64,000 nucleotides of DNA, from positions 38,252 through 102,251 of the forward strand of contig DATEDF010000071.1 in NCBI GenBank assembly GCA_035286465.1, given 5' to 3'. Under the pieces are notes generated by a model. That model did not search any database. It saw only the letters and a program-made list of their open reading frames with translations, and was not told the origin of the DNA. This document shows positions 51,796 to 61,086 of the stretch, piece by piece. The number at the start of each line of letters is the position of its first letter. Positions within the stretch are counted from its first letter, which is position 1. Origin of the DNA: Fen-1231 sp035286465 (GTDB lineage Bacteria; Gemmatimonadota; Gemmatimonadetes; Gemmatimonadales; Gemmatimonadaceae). Made by a program: the position numbers and the translations under genes.

Positions 51796-54182
51796 TTGAG
51801 CGCCTTTTCCACGGCCTCGAGCCGGTCGCCCACATCACGGAACTGGATGTCCACGGCGAAGACGCGCTCGTAGTACTCCTTTGCGTCGGCGTGCTTCGAC
51901 TGCGCCTCGGCCGCGTACCCGAGCAAATAGAGCACGCCGACGAGCTGGTCGTCGGAGACGCCGGGCTCGCCGAGCGCGCGCTTGAGCACGGTGACAGCCA
52001 TCGGAAGCTGCTTCTTCTCGAGGAAGCAGTGGCCGAGCGCCTCACAGGTGCGCACGCGGTGCTGCGTCCCGCGGAGCGCCTTCTGGAACTCGACGATCGC
52101 CTCGTCCACGAGGCCCATCTCCTTGAACGCGACGCCGAGGTCGTAGTGCGACTCGTGGTCCTCCTCCTCGACGTTTTCGGCGACGCCCTGCTTGAACTTC
52201 TTCAGCATGTCGGCGAAGTCCGCCTGCTCGTCGCCGGTCGGTTCCTCCTCCTCGACGACCATGCGCGTGGACTTCGGGCCTTCCTGGTCGCGGAGCCAGT
52301 CGCCGAGCGAGACGAAGCCCTCCTCGCCGGCGGCCGGCGCGGGCGCGGCCTTCTCGATCTGCGCGGACTCCATCGTGGCCGTGTAGCGCTTGCTCTTCGG
52401 CGGCTGCGTCGTGCGGACGGGCTCGGGCTCGCGCGCCTTCACGGGTTCCGGACCGAAGGCCTCGAGCGCCGCCTTCGCGCGCGCGTCGTCCGGCGCGATC
52501 TCGAGCACGCGATGGTAGACCACCTTGGCCTTGTCGGCCTGGCCGTCGCGGAAGAGCGCGTTGGCGAGCTCGATGTACGCCTCGGCGAGGCGCGGCTTGT
52601 CGTTGGAACGGAAGGCGTACTCGACGCGCTTCTGGTGATGGCGCACCGAGCCGGGGTTGAGCCGGATGACCTCGTCCGCGACGGAACGCGCGCTCTCGAG
52701 GTCGTCCGCCTTCTCGAGGCCGACGAGCGTCTGCTCGAGCTGCCTGAGCCCCTCGTCGCGGTTGCCCTCGTCGAGCAGCGCCTCGGCGTACTGGCGACGC
52801 AGAGGCCAGTTCGCGGGCTCCTCCTCGACCTTCACGCTGAGCAGCGCCACGGAGTCCGCGAGCAGCGACGACGTGCGGCGCACCGGCGGCGGCTCCTCGA
52901 CCTGCTCGAGCGGCACGGCGCCGAATGCGATCGGCGTCTCGGGCGCCGCTCCGATCAACTCCTCGACGTGCTCCGCAGCCGTTTCCCGCGCTTCTTCGAG
53001 CGGCGGGAGGTCGAGCAGCGCCGCTTCGGCCCCGGTGCCCTCTTCGCCGACCGCCGTCGGCTCGAGGTCGAGGAGCGGGCCTTCAGGCGCGGCGCCGATG
53101 TCCTCCACGAACGAGAGGCCGCCAAGCGCGCCCCCGCCGACCGTTTCCACGGCGTCGAGCGCGAGCGAGGCGCGCGGCGGCTCGCCGGTCTCGACCGTGC
53201 CCAGCAGCGGGAGGTCGCCGGGAAGCGCGAGGTCGCGCTCCGAGGTGCGCAGCGCCGGCGTCTCCGCCTCGGGGATCGCGCTCAGGTCCATCTCGGCGAA
53301 CTCGCTCGCCGGGAGCGGGGCGGGTTCCGCACTGGGCGCCTCGCCCAGTGCCGTGGGCTCGAGGCCGAGCATCCCGCCGGCCGCGGGTGGCTCGCTCACC
53401 GGCGCGGCGGCCTCGACGGTCGGCACGATCTCCACCTGCGGCAGGGGCGGCTCGAACTTGACCGCCTTGGTGCGCCGCGTCTGGCGCGTCACCGGCTGGT
53501 TGAGGTCAATGAAGATCAGGTCGTCGTCGTGCTTCGCCTTGGCCGTCGTCCCCGCGGACTTCACCTCGGCCTTCGGGTCAATCGCCTTCATGCGCTCGAC
53601 GGTGGCCTGCGCTTCCGCGCCGCGTCCCTCCGACTCGTAGCGAGCGTACAGGAGCTGCAGCTGCTCGAGCGCCTCGGGCTTCTTGTCGGCCTTCGTGAGC
53701 TGCTCCGCGAGCATCAGGCGGATATCATCCTGATCGGGACAGAGGTCCGCAAACTCCTTCAGCGCGCGGAACGCCTCCGTGACGTGGCCGGACTTCTGCA
53801 TCCGATCGGCGTACTCGAGGAAGTTCTGCTTCGCGTCGGCCTTGAAGCCCTTCGCCGCGCTGATCTTGCCAAGCTTGTAATAGACCGAGGCGCGCCCGGG
53901 CGACGTGCGGAGCACCTTGTTGCAGAGCGCGATCGCGTTGTTGAAGAAGCCGCCTTCGGTGTAGAGGTCCACCGCGCGCTCGTAGAGCGTCACCGCATCG
54001 GGGGTGTTGCCCTGGCGGACGAGGAGGTCACCCACGCGATTGTACAGGCCGACGTCCACGTTCTCTTCGTCCCCGGCGTCGTAGACGTCGAGAATCTCGC
54101 GATACGCGGCGATGGCCTTGTCGAGCTGCTTCTTCTGCTCGAACTCTGTGGCCTTCTTTTTCAGCGTGGCAACATTGGCCAT
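51792..54182 (-). CDS. large TPR protein with disordered acidic middle
   Basis: 796 aa from ATG 54182 (a GTG at 54191 is also open). N-terminal TPRs cover about 250 residues (DKAIAAYREILDVYDAGDEENVDVGLYNRVGDLLVRQGN onward), a disordered acidic linker follows with repeated motifs such as LGLEPTALGE and LDLEPTAVGE, then further TPRs to the end (LYLLGYAAEAQSKHADAKEYYERVF). It is a homologue in plan to the protein at 46138-48021, probably a scaffold. It starts the run with the polyprenyl synthase, DUF4321 and tatA. Confidence 0.85.
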   Translation of the reverse strand: MANVATLKKKATEFEQKKQLDKAIAAYREILDVYDAGDEENVDVGLYNRVGDLLVRQGNTPDAVTLYERAVDLYTEGGFFNNAIALCNKVLRTSPGRASVYYKLGKISAAKGFKADAKQNFLEYADRMQKSGHVTEAFRALKEFADLCPDQDDIRLMLAEQLTKADKKPEALEQLQLLYARYESEGRGAEAQATVERMKAIDPKAEVKSAGTTAKAKHDDDLIFIDLNQPVTRQTRRTKAVKFEPPLPQVEIVPTVEAAAPVSEPPAAGGMLGLEPTALGEAPSAEPAPLPASEFAEMDLSAIPEAETPALRTSERDLALPGDLPLLGTVETGEPPRASLALDAVETVGGGALGGLSFVEDIGAAPEGPLLDLEPTAVGEEGTGAEAALLDLPPLEEARETAAEHVEELIGAAPETPIAFGAVPLEQVEEPPPVRRTSSLLADSVALLSVKVEEEPANWPLRRQYAEALLDEGNRDEGLRQLEQTLVGLEKADDLESARSVADEVIRLNPGSVRHHQKRVEYAFRSNDKPRLAEAYIELANALFRDGQADKAKVVYHRVLEIAPDDARAKAALEAFGPEPVKAREPEPVRTTQPPKSKRYTATMESAQIEKAAPAPAAGEEGFVSLGDWLRDQEGPKSTRMVVEEEEPTGDEQADFADMLKKFKQGVAENVEEEDHESHYDLGVAFKEMGLVDEAIVEFQKALRGTQHRVRTCEALGHCFLEKKQLPMAVTVLKRALGEPGVSDDQLVGVLYLLGYAAEAQSKHADAKEYYERVFAVDIQFRDVGDRLEAVEKALK

Positions 54183-54269
54183 GGCGGACACTGAAAGAAC
54201 CGAACGGCGTGAGGGCGCGTCGAGCGTTTCGGCGGAGCGCCCCGAGTCTGCAAAGTTACGCCGTAAACC

Positions 54270-55520
54270 CTAGCCGTGACAAGCTTTTCCCCGCGACCAG
54301 GACCGGCGGCAGCGCTGATCGCCGTACCAGTAGGGCAGCTCCCTGATGTCGCCGATGTCGAAGAGGGCGATGTCAGCGGAGAATCCGGTCGCGAGCTGCC
54401 CGGTTTCGGGCGCCAATCCGAGGGCGGAGGCCCCGTTGACGGTCGCGGCGACGATGGCCTCCGCGACACTCAGGCGGAGCTGGCTCACGGCCAGTGTGAG
54501 GATGAGTGGAAAGTTGACAGTCGGTGACGTGCCGGGATTGAAGTCGGTGGCGAGCGCGACCGCCGCGCCCGCGGCGATCAGGGCGCGTGCCGGCGCCTGC
54601 TTCGGCCGGCCGAGGAAGAGCATCGTCCCGGGGAGAAGCGTGGCGACGGTGTCGCACGCGGCGAGCGCACTGATGCCGGCGTCGGAAACGGCGGCGAGGT
54701 GGTCGGCGCTGGTCGCGCGCAGCTCGGCGGCCAGCTCGGCGGCGCCGCCGGGCTCGAGCTCGTCGGCGTGGAGCTTGAGTTTCAGGCCGTTCGCGCGTGC
54801 GGCGCCGAGGATGCGGCGCGTCTCGTCGAGCGTATAGACGCCGGGCTCGCAGAAGACGTCGGCGAACTCGGCGAGCCCGTCGGCCGCGACGCGCGGGATC
54901 ATCTCGTGAACGAGGAGTGCGACGTAGTCGTCGCGGGTGCGCGGCGCGGCGCGGTACTCGAGGGGGATCTCGTGCGCGCCGAGGAACGTGGGGACGATCC
55001 GCATCGGGAGCGCGGCCTGAAGTCGGCGGATCACGCGCAGCGACTTGAGCTCGTCGTCGAGCGAGAGCCCGTAGCCGCTCTTCACTTCCACGGTGGTGGT
55101 GCCGTGCGCGGCGAGGCGGCGGAGGCGCGGGAGGGCGAGCGCGAGAAGGTCGTCCTCGTCGCGCGCGCGGAGGTCGCGCACGGAGGCGTGGATCCCCCCG
55201 CCCTGCTTCGCGATGTCGAGGTAGCCCAGGCCCGAGGCGCGGAGTTCCTGTTCCTCGTGCCGGGGCTTGCCGAAGATGGCGTGGGTGTGCGAGTCCACGA
55301 GGCCGGGGGTGAGGACCCCGCGATCGCAGTCCACGCGCGCGGCGTCCCGGAACTGCCGCTCGAGCTCCGGCTGCGGCCCAACGGCGGCGATGCGGTCACT
55401 CTCGATGGCGACGGCGGCGTCGGTGAGGATCTTCGCGTCGAGGAGCTCCGCGCCGCGGCGGGCACGCGGCGGGCCGGCGCAGGTGACGACCTGAGCCGCG
55501 TTGACGAGGAGCGTGGGCAT
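54270..55520 (-). CDS. hutI: Imidazolonepropionase
   Basis: 416 aa amidohydrolase. VDSHTHAIFG holds the metal-binding His pair, FLGAHEIPLEYR and LKLHADE the next ligands, and LATDFNPGTSP the catalytic Asp. It opens imidazolone-propanoate to formiminoglutamate in histidine degradation. hutU and hutH lie further upstream on the same strand, separated by two non-hut genes. The C-terminal residues (RCRRSWSRGKACHG) are atypical. Confidence 0.95.
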   Translation of the reverse strand: MPTLLVNAAQVVTCAGPPRARRGAELLDAKILTDAAVAIESDRIAAVGPQPELERQFRDAARVDCDRGVLTPGLVDSHTHAIFGKPRHEEQELRASGLGYLDIAKQGGGIHASVRDLRARDEDDLLALALPRLRRLAAHGTTTVEVKSGYGLSLDDELKSLRVIRRLQAALPMRIVPTFLGAHEIPLEYRAAPRTRDDYVALLVHEMIPRVAADGLAEFADVFCEPGVYTLDETRRILGAARANGLKLKLHADELEPGGAAELAAELRATSADHLAAVSDAGISALAACDTVATLLPGTMLFLGRPKQAPARALIAAGAAVALATDFNPGTSPTVNFPLILTLAVSQLRLSVAEAIVAATVNGASALGLAPETGQLATGFSADIALFDIGDIRELPYWYGDQRCRRSWSRGKACHG

Positions 55521-55570
55521 CGTGCGTGAATCTAGGGGGTGCGTCGGGCGAGGTTAAACGCGGCAACGGC

Positions 55571-55755
55571 TCTCACCACGGCCGTACGGCAACCGCTCTC
55601 ACCACGGAGACACGGAGTTCCACGGAGGGCCACGGAGTCATCTTGGGGGAACAAAAGCCCGCACGCGGGCTGTCGTTCCCCCAGGCATTCCTTCGTGGCC
55701 CTCCGTGGAACTCCGTGGAACTCCGTGGAACTCGGTGTCTCCGTGGTGAGAGCTG
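55571..55755. repeat. CCACGGAG palindromic element, copy 2
   Basis: The arms CACCACGGAGACACGGAG and CTCCGTGTCTCCGTGGTG-like ends enclose the core 55645-55662 (GGGGGAACAAAAGCCCGC) and 55665-55682 (GCGGGCTGTCGTTCCCCC), paired at 16 of 18. The gap 55521-55806 holds only this element. Confidence 0.85.
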
Positions 55756-55806
55756 TTGAAGTTGCTGTTCGTTCGTGGCTCCGAACGCCGGCCGGCCGCG
55801 GTGTCC

Positions 55807-56496
55807 TCAGTCGCGCACGCGGGCGGCCTCGGGCACCCTCATCTTGATCGGCTCGGCCGGGCGCTCACCCGGGCCGAGCGCGCGCTGCGCGCTCTCGCCG
55901 ACGAGGTTGACGACGAAACGCTGGCCCTCGGAGATTCGCTCCACCTCGATGGCGATCGCCTCGATCCCCCGCTCCATGCGCTCGAGGCGGTCGGTGACCT
56001 CGGGCGCGGGCGGGAGGGGTCTGGACGCGTGCGTGGCACGCCGCCAGAGCATGCGGGCGAAGGCGATCGAGAGCGGCATCAGCACGACCACCGTGAAGAC
56101 GATGGAGAAGGCGGTGATCTGGCCGGCGGAAGGCTCGTTCGAAGGCGGCGGTGAATGGGACGTGCTGGCGAGGAGCTCGCCCGGCATGGACGCCAGCTCC
56201 TTTCCGTTGTCGGTGATCTGCTGTTCGAGCAGGAGAATCCGATCGTCCAGGAGCTTGATGCGGCCCTGGAGCCCCGGCGCTTCGGCCGCGGACGCGTTCC
56301 GCAACTGACTCGCGACGTTCGACTTCAGGTTGACAGCGGTCTGGCGCTGGTCGCGCAACTCCTCGGCCCTGGCACGCAAGCCGGCGACGTACGCCTCGGT
56401 GATCGCGGTCCCGCCGGCCCCTTCTGACGGGGCGGCGACGCCCGGCGCCGCGGCGGGTCGCGACTGGGCCTGGCTGGCGGTGGCCGCGTGGATCAT
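55807..56496 (-). CDS. membrane-anchored coiled-coil hypothetical protein
   Basis: 229 aa from ATG 56496, which has GGAAG five bases upstream (a GTG at 56535 is the alternative). A coiled coil (YVAGLRARAEELRDQRQTAVNLKSN; GRIKLLDDRILLLEQQITDNGKEL) is followed by one membrane segment (ITAFSIVFTVVVLMPLSIAF) and a short second coiled coil (RLERMERGIEAIAIEVERISEGQRFVV). No known family recognised. It lies between hutI and the radical SAM gene. Confidence 0.75.
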   Translation of the reverse strand: MIHAATASQAQSRPAAAPGVAAPSEGAGGTAITEAYVAGLRARAEELRDQRQTAVNLKSNVASQLRNASAAEAPGLQGRIKLLDDRILLLEQQITDNGKELASMPGELLASTSHSPPPSNEPSAGQITAFSIVFTVVVLMPLSIAFARMLWRRATHASRPLPPAPEVTDRLERMERGIEAIAIEVERISEGQRFVVNLVGESAQRALGPGERPAEPIKMRVPEAARVRD

Positions 56497-56562
56497 CGTG
56501 ACTTCCGTACGCGGGCTCGGGTCGCGCGGTTTCACCAGGGCGCGAGACGAGCGACACTCCTC

Positions 56563-57537
56563 CTAGGTGCTCGCCAGCAGGTCCCGGAACCGCGAGAGCG
56601 TGAGCGGCGCCTGCGCCTCACCGCGGCACGCGTAGTAGCAGCGGTTGCAGGCGACGGGGACGTAGCGCTCGTGCGTGGTCCAGTGCCCGTCGGGCGGGAA
56701 GTCGGGGCAGCGGCGGACGTGGCCGGTCGGGCCGATGTGAATCGTCGTCTCGCCCGAGCGGCAGGGTTTGCGCATCTCGCCCCGCACGAAGCGCGGAATC
56801 TGGGCGAGGTACCAGTCGGAGCTGCTGATCACGCCACGGTGATGGCGCTTGAACGCGAGCAGCTCGGCGACGAGCGCCTCCACCGCCTCCGCCTGCGCGG
56901 CGCTGATGCAGTGGTCCGTGTTGCCGTTCTTGAAGTCGGTGTAGACCGAGAGGTTGACGCCGGCGCCGACCGACGCCGCCTGATACACGATCGGCAGGAT
57001 GGCGTCGAGGTTGTCACGCTTGATGACGGTGTTGTAGCGCACCGTCATCCCGCGCGCGGCGATCTCGGGGACGGTGCGGAGGATCTTCGCGGCGAGCCCC
57101 GGGATGCCGCGCGCGCGATCGTGCCGCGAGTCGGGATAGTCCAGCGACACGCTGAGCTGGTCGAGGCCCGCGTCCCACAGCGCGCGCGCGCGCTCGAGCG
57201 TGAGCATCCCGCCGTGCGTGATGAGCGTGAGATAGGTGCCCGGCACCGCGTGCCGCACTTCCGCGACGATCGCCTCAACGTCGGCGCGGAGGAGCGGTTC
57301 GCCGCCGGTGAAGGTGATCATCATCGGAGCGAAGCGGCGGGCCGCGTCGGCGAAGGACCGCAGCTCGCGCGCCTTCGCGCCGGGGTCGGTCCTCCAGTAG
57401 TCGCAGAAGTCGCAGGCGGCGTTGCAGCGCATCGTGACCTCGAAGTGCACGAGGACGGGGCGACGCGCGAGCCGGAGCTTCACGTACCTGGACGTGAAGG
57501 GGAGGAGGTGCCAGGGGCGGTACTTCTTCGAGAGCAT
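56563..57537 (-). CDS. Radical SAM protein with SPASM-like C-terminus
   Basis: 324 aa. The [4Fe-4S]-SAM motif CNAACDFC (C38, C42, C45) sits after a basic N-terminus; MITFTGGEPLLR is the family GGE motif. The C-terminus has extra cysteines (CRSGETTIHIGPTGHVRRC, CNRCYYACRGE) as in SPASM/twitch domains that bind auxiliary clusters and modify peptides or act on bound substrates. ATG 57537 is chosen; the frame open to 57576 translates a dispersed repeat. It lies inside the hut gene group, but its substrate is unknown. Confidence 0.88.
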   Translation of the reverse strand: MLSKKYRPWHLLPFTSRYVKLRLARRPVLVHFEVTMRCNAACDFCDYWRTDPGAKARELRSFADAARRFAPMMITFTGGEPLLRADVEAIVAEVRHAVPGTYLTLITHGGMLTLERARALWDAGLDQLSVSLDYPDSRHDRARGIPGLAAKILRTVPEIAARGMTVRYNTVIKRDNLDAILPIVYQAASVGAGVNLSVYTDFKNGNTDHCISAAQAEAVEALVAELLAFKRHHRGVISSSDWYLAQIPRFVRGEMRKPCRSGETTIHIGPTGHVRRCPDFPPDGHWTTHERYVPVACNRCYYACRGEAQAPLTLSRFRDLLAST

Positions 57538-57552
57538 ACAGGCGCCTTGAGA

Positions 57553-57640
57553 AGCGAGTAGACAGCTGTCAGTCATCAGCTGTCAGCAGTTTCGCCGTGG
57601 GAGCGGCTGTCGGCCGACGGCTGACGGCTGCCTACGCGCC
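57553..57640. repeat. AGTAGACAGCT-family inverted repeat
   Basis: AGTAGACAGCT (57557-57567) and CTGTCAGTCATCAGC (57566-57580) are identical to strings at 22768-22798. A second half, GGCTGTCGGCCGACGGCTGACGG, is partly complementary. It fills the gap between hutU and the radical SAM gene. Confidence 0.75.
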
Positions 57641-57648
57641 GTTACGGT

Positions 57649-59319
57649 TCACGGCCGCATCGGGATCCTGATCCCGGTGCGAGTTGCCGTCTCGACCGCC
57701 GCCTCGTACCCCGCGTCCGCGTGCCGCGCGACGCCCAGACCCGGATCGTTGGTGAGCACGCGCTCGAGGCGGAGCCGCATTTCCGGCGTGCCGTCGGCGA
57801 CGATCACCTGGCCGGCGTGGAGCGCGTTGCCGATGCCCACGCCGCCGCCGTGGTGGAAGCTCACCCAGCTCGCGCCGCTCGCGACGTTGAGCAGCGCGTT
57901 GAGGATCGGCCAATCGGCGATCGCGTCGCTCCCGTCCTTCATACCCTCGGTCTCGCGGAAGGGAGACGCGACGCTCCCCGTGTCGAGGTGGTCACGGCCG
58001 ATCACGATCGGCGCGGACAGCTCGCCGTTCGCGACGAGGTCGTTGAGCGCGACGCCGAACTTCGCGCGGTCCCCCTGCCCCAGCCAGCAGATGCGCGCGG
58101 GAAGCCCCTGGAAGCGGACCTTCTCCCGCGCCTGCTCGATCCAGGTGCGGAGGTGGCGGTCGTGCGGGAAGAGATCGAGGACGAGGCGATCGGTGCGCGC
58201 GATGTCGGCGGGTTCGCCGGAGAGCGCCGCCCAGCGGAACGGGCCCTTCCCCTCGCAGAAGAGCGGCCGGATGTACTCGGGGACGAAGCCGGGAATGGTG
58301 AAGGCGTCGGTGAGCCCGGCGTCGAAGGCGACGGTGCGGATGTTGTTACCGTAGTCGAAGGCGACGGCGCCCCGGTCCTGCATCGCGCGCATCGCACGCA
58401 CGTGCTCGACCGCGCTCGCGGTGGAGCGACGTACGTACTCCCGCGGGTCGCGCCCGCGGAGCGCCGCCGCGTCGTCGAGGGAGAGGCCCGTGGGCACGTA
58501 GCCGTTCAGCATGTCGTGCGCGCTGGTCTGGTCGGTGACGACGTCGGGGGTGATGCCGCGCCGGACGAGCTCGGGGACCACGTCGGCGGCATTGCCGACG
58601 AGCCCGACGGAGAGCGCGCGCTTGTCGCGCCGGGCCGCGCTCACCCACGCCAGCGCTTCGTCGAGCGACGCCGTCACCCGGTCGCAGTAGGCGGTGGCGA
58701 GGCGCTTCTCGATGCGCGCGCGGTCCACCTCCACGCCGAGGAACGCCGCGCCCTGCATCGTGGCGGCCAGCGGTTGCGCGCCGCCCATCCCGCCGAGCCC
58801 GGCGGTGAGGACGAATCGCCCCGCGAGCGAGCCGCCGAAGTGCTTGCGTGCCAGGCTGCCAAGCGTCTCGTACGTGCCCTGCACGATGCCCTGCGACCCG
58901 ATGTAGATCCACGAGCCCGCGGTCATCTGGCCGAACATGATGAGCCCGGCGCGCTCCAGCTCGCGGAAGTGCTCCCACGTGGCCCAGCGGCCGACGAGAT
59001 TCGCGTTGGCGATGAGGACGCGCGGGGCGTGCGCGTGCGTCCGGAACACGGCGACGGGCTTGCCGCTCTGGATCAGCAGCGTCTCGTCGTTCTCGAGGGC
59101 GCGGAGCGCCGCGACAATCGCGTCGAAGCACTCCCAGTTGCGCGCGGCCTTGCCCGTGCCGCCGTAGACGATGAGCTCGCCCGGCCGTTCGGCCACGTCG
59201 GGATCGAGGTTGTTCATCAGCATGCGCAGGGCGGCTTCCTGCTGCCAGCCCTTGCAGCTGATGGCACGGCCGCGCGGGGCGCGGACGACTCTCGTTTCGG
59301 GCTCGGCGGTGGTGGTCAT
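57649..59319 (-). CDS. hutU: Urocanate hydratase
   Basis: 556 aa, the usual size, from ATG 59319; the frame extends to 59421 only by translating a repeat. NAD-binding landmarks (GGMGGAQPLAA, GLVGNAADVVPELV) and the C-terminal GASWVSFHHGGGVGIGNALHAGQ are diagnostic. It hydrates urocanate to imidazolone-propanoate. It follows hutH on the same strand across a 246 nt palindromic repeat. Confidence 0.97.
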   Translation of the reverse strand: MTTTAEPETRVVRAPRGRAISCKGWQQEAALRMLMNNLDPDVAERPGELIVYGGTGKAARNWECFDAIVAALRALENDETLLIQSGKPVAVFRTHAHAPRVLIANANLVGRWATWEHFRELERAGLIMFGQMTAGSWIYIGSQGIVQGTYETLGSLARKHFGGSLAGRFVLTAGLGGMGGAQPLAATMQGAAFLGVEVDRARIEKRLATAYCDRVTASLDEALAWVSAARRDKRALSVGLVGNAADVVPELVRRGITPDVVTDQTSAHDMLNGYVPTGLSLDDAAALRGRDPREYVRRSTASAVEHVRAMRAMQDRGAVAFDYGNNIRTVAFDAGLTDAFTIPGFVPEYIRPLFCEGKGPFRWAALSGEPADIARTDRLVLDLFPHDRHLRTWIEQAREKVRFQGLPARICWLGQGDRAKFGVALNDLVANGELSAPIVIGRDHLDTGSVASPFRETEGMKDGSDAIADWPILNALLNVASGASWVSFHHGGGVGIGNALHAGQVIVADGTPEMRLRLERVLTNDPGLGVARHADAGYEAAVETATRTGIRIPMRP

Positions 59320-59352
59320 CAGTCGGGGGAAAGCAAGACGAGGAAGCCGCAA

Positions 59353-59565
59353 CGGCTCACCACGGAGGCAGTGGAAGGACAACTGCTCACCACGGAGGCG
59401 CGGAGATCCACGGAGGGCCACGGAGGAATGACTGGGGGAACGACAGCCGGAACGCGGGCTTTTGTTCCCCCAGGAAGTCTTCGTGGCCCTCCGTGAGTCA
59501 CCGTGCCTCCGTGGTGAAAAAGAGTGCCTCCGTGGTGAAGAAGAGCCGCGGCTCCGTGGTGGAAT
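59353..59565. repeat. CCACGGAG palindromic element, copy 3
   Basis: The core 59434-59448 (GGGGGAACGACAGCC) pairs with 59457-59471 (GGCTTTTGTTCCCCC) at 13 of 15; its reverse complement matches copy 2, so it is inserted in the opposite orientation. The outer arms hold CACCACGGAG and several CTCCGTGGTGAA units. It is the only content of the hutU-hutH gap. Confidence 0.85.

Positions 59566-61085
<1,520 letters not shown>

Positions 61086-61086
<1 letters not shown>

Noticed and set aside
51735..54194. Plus-strand open frame of about 800 codons
   Set aside because: Antisense to the TPR protein; no recognisable domain, composition typical of a GC-driven shadow.
50042..59565. CCACGGAG repeats as a CRISPR array
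   Set aside because: Units are unevenly spaced, palindromic at several scales, lack unique spacers of constant length, and no cas gene is present.
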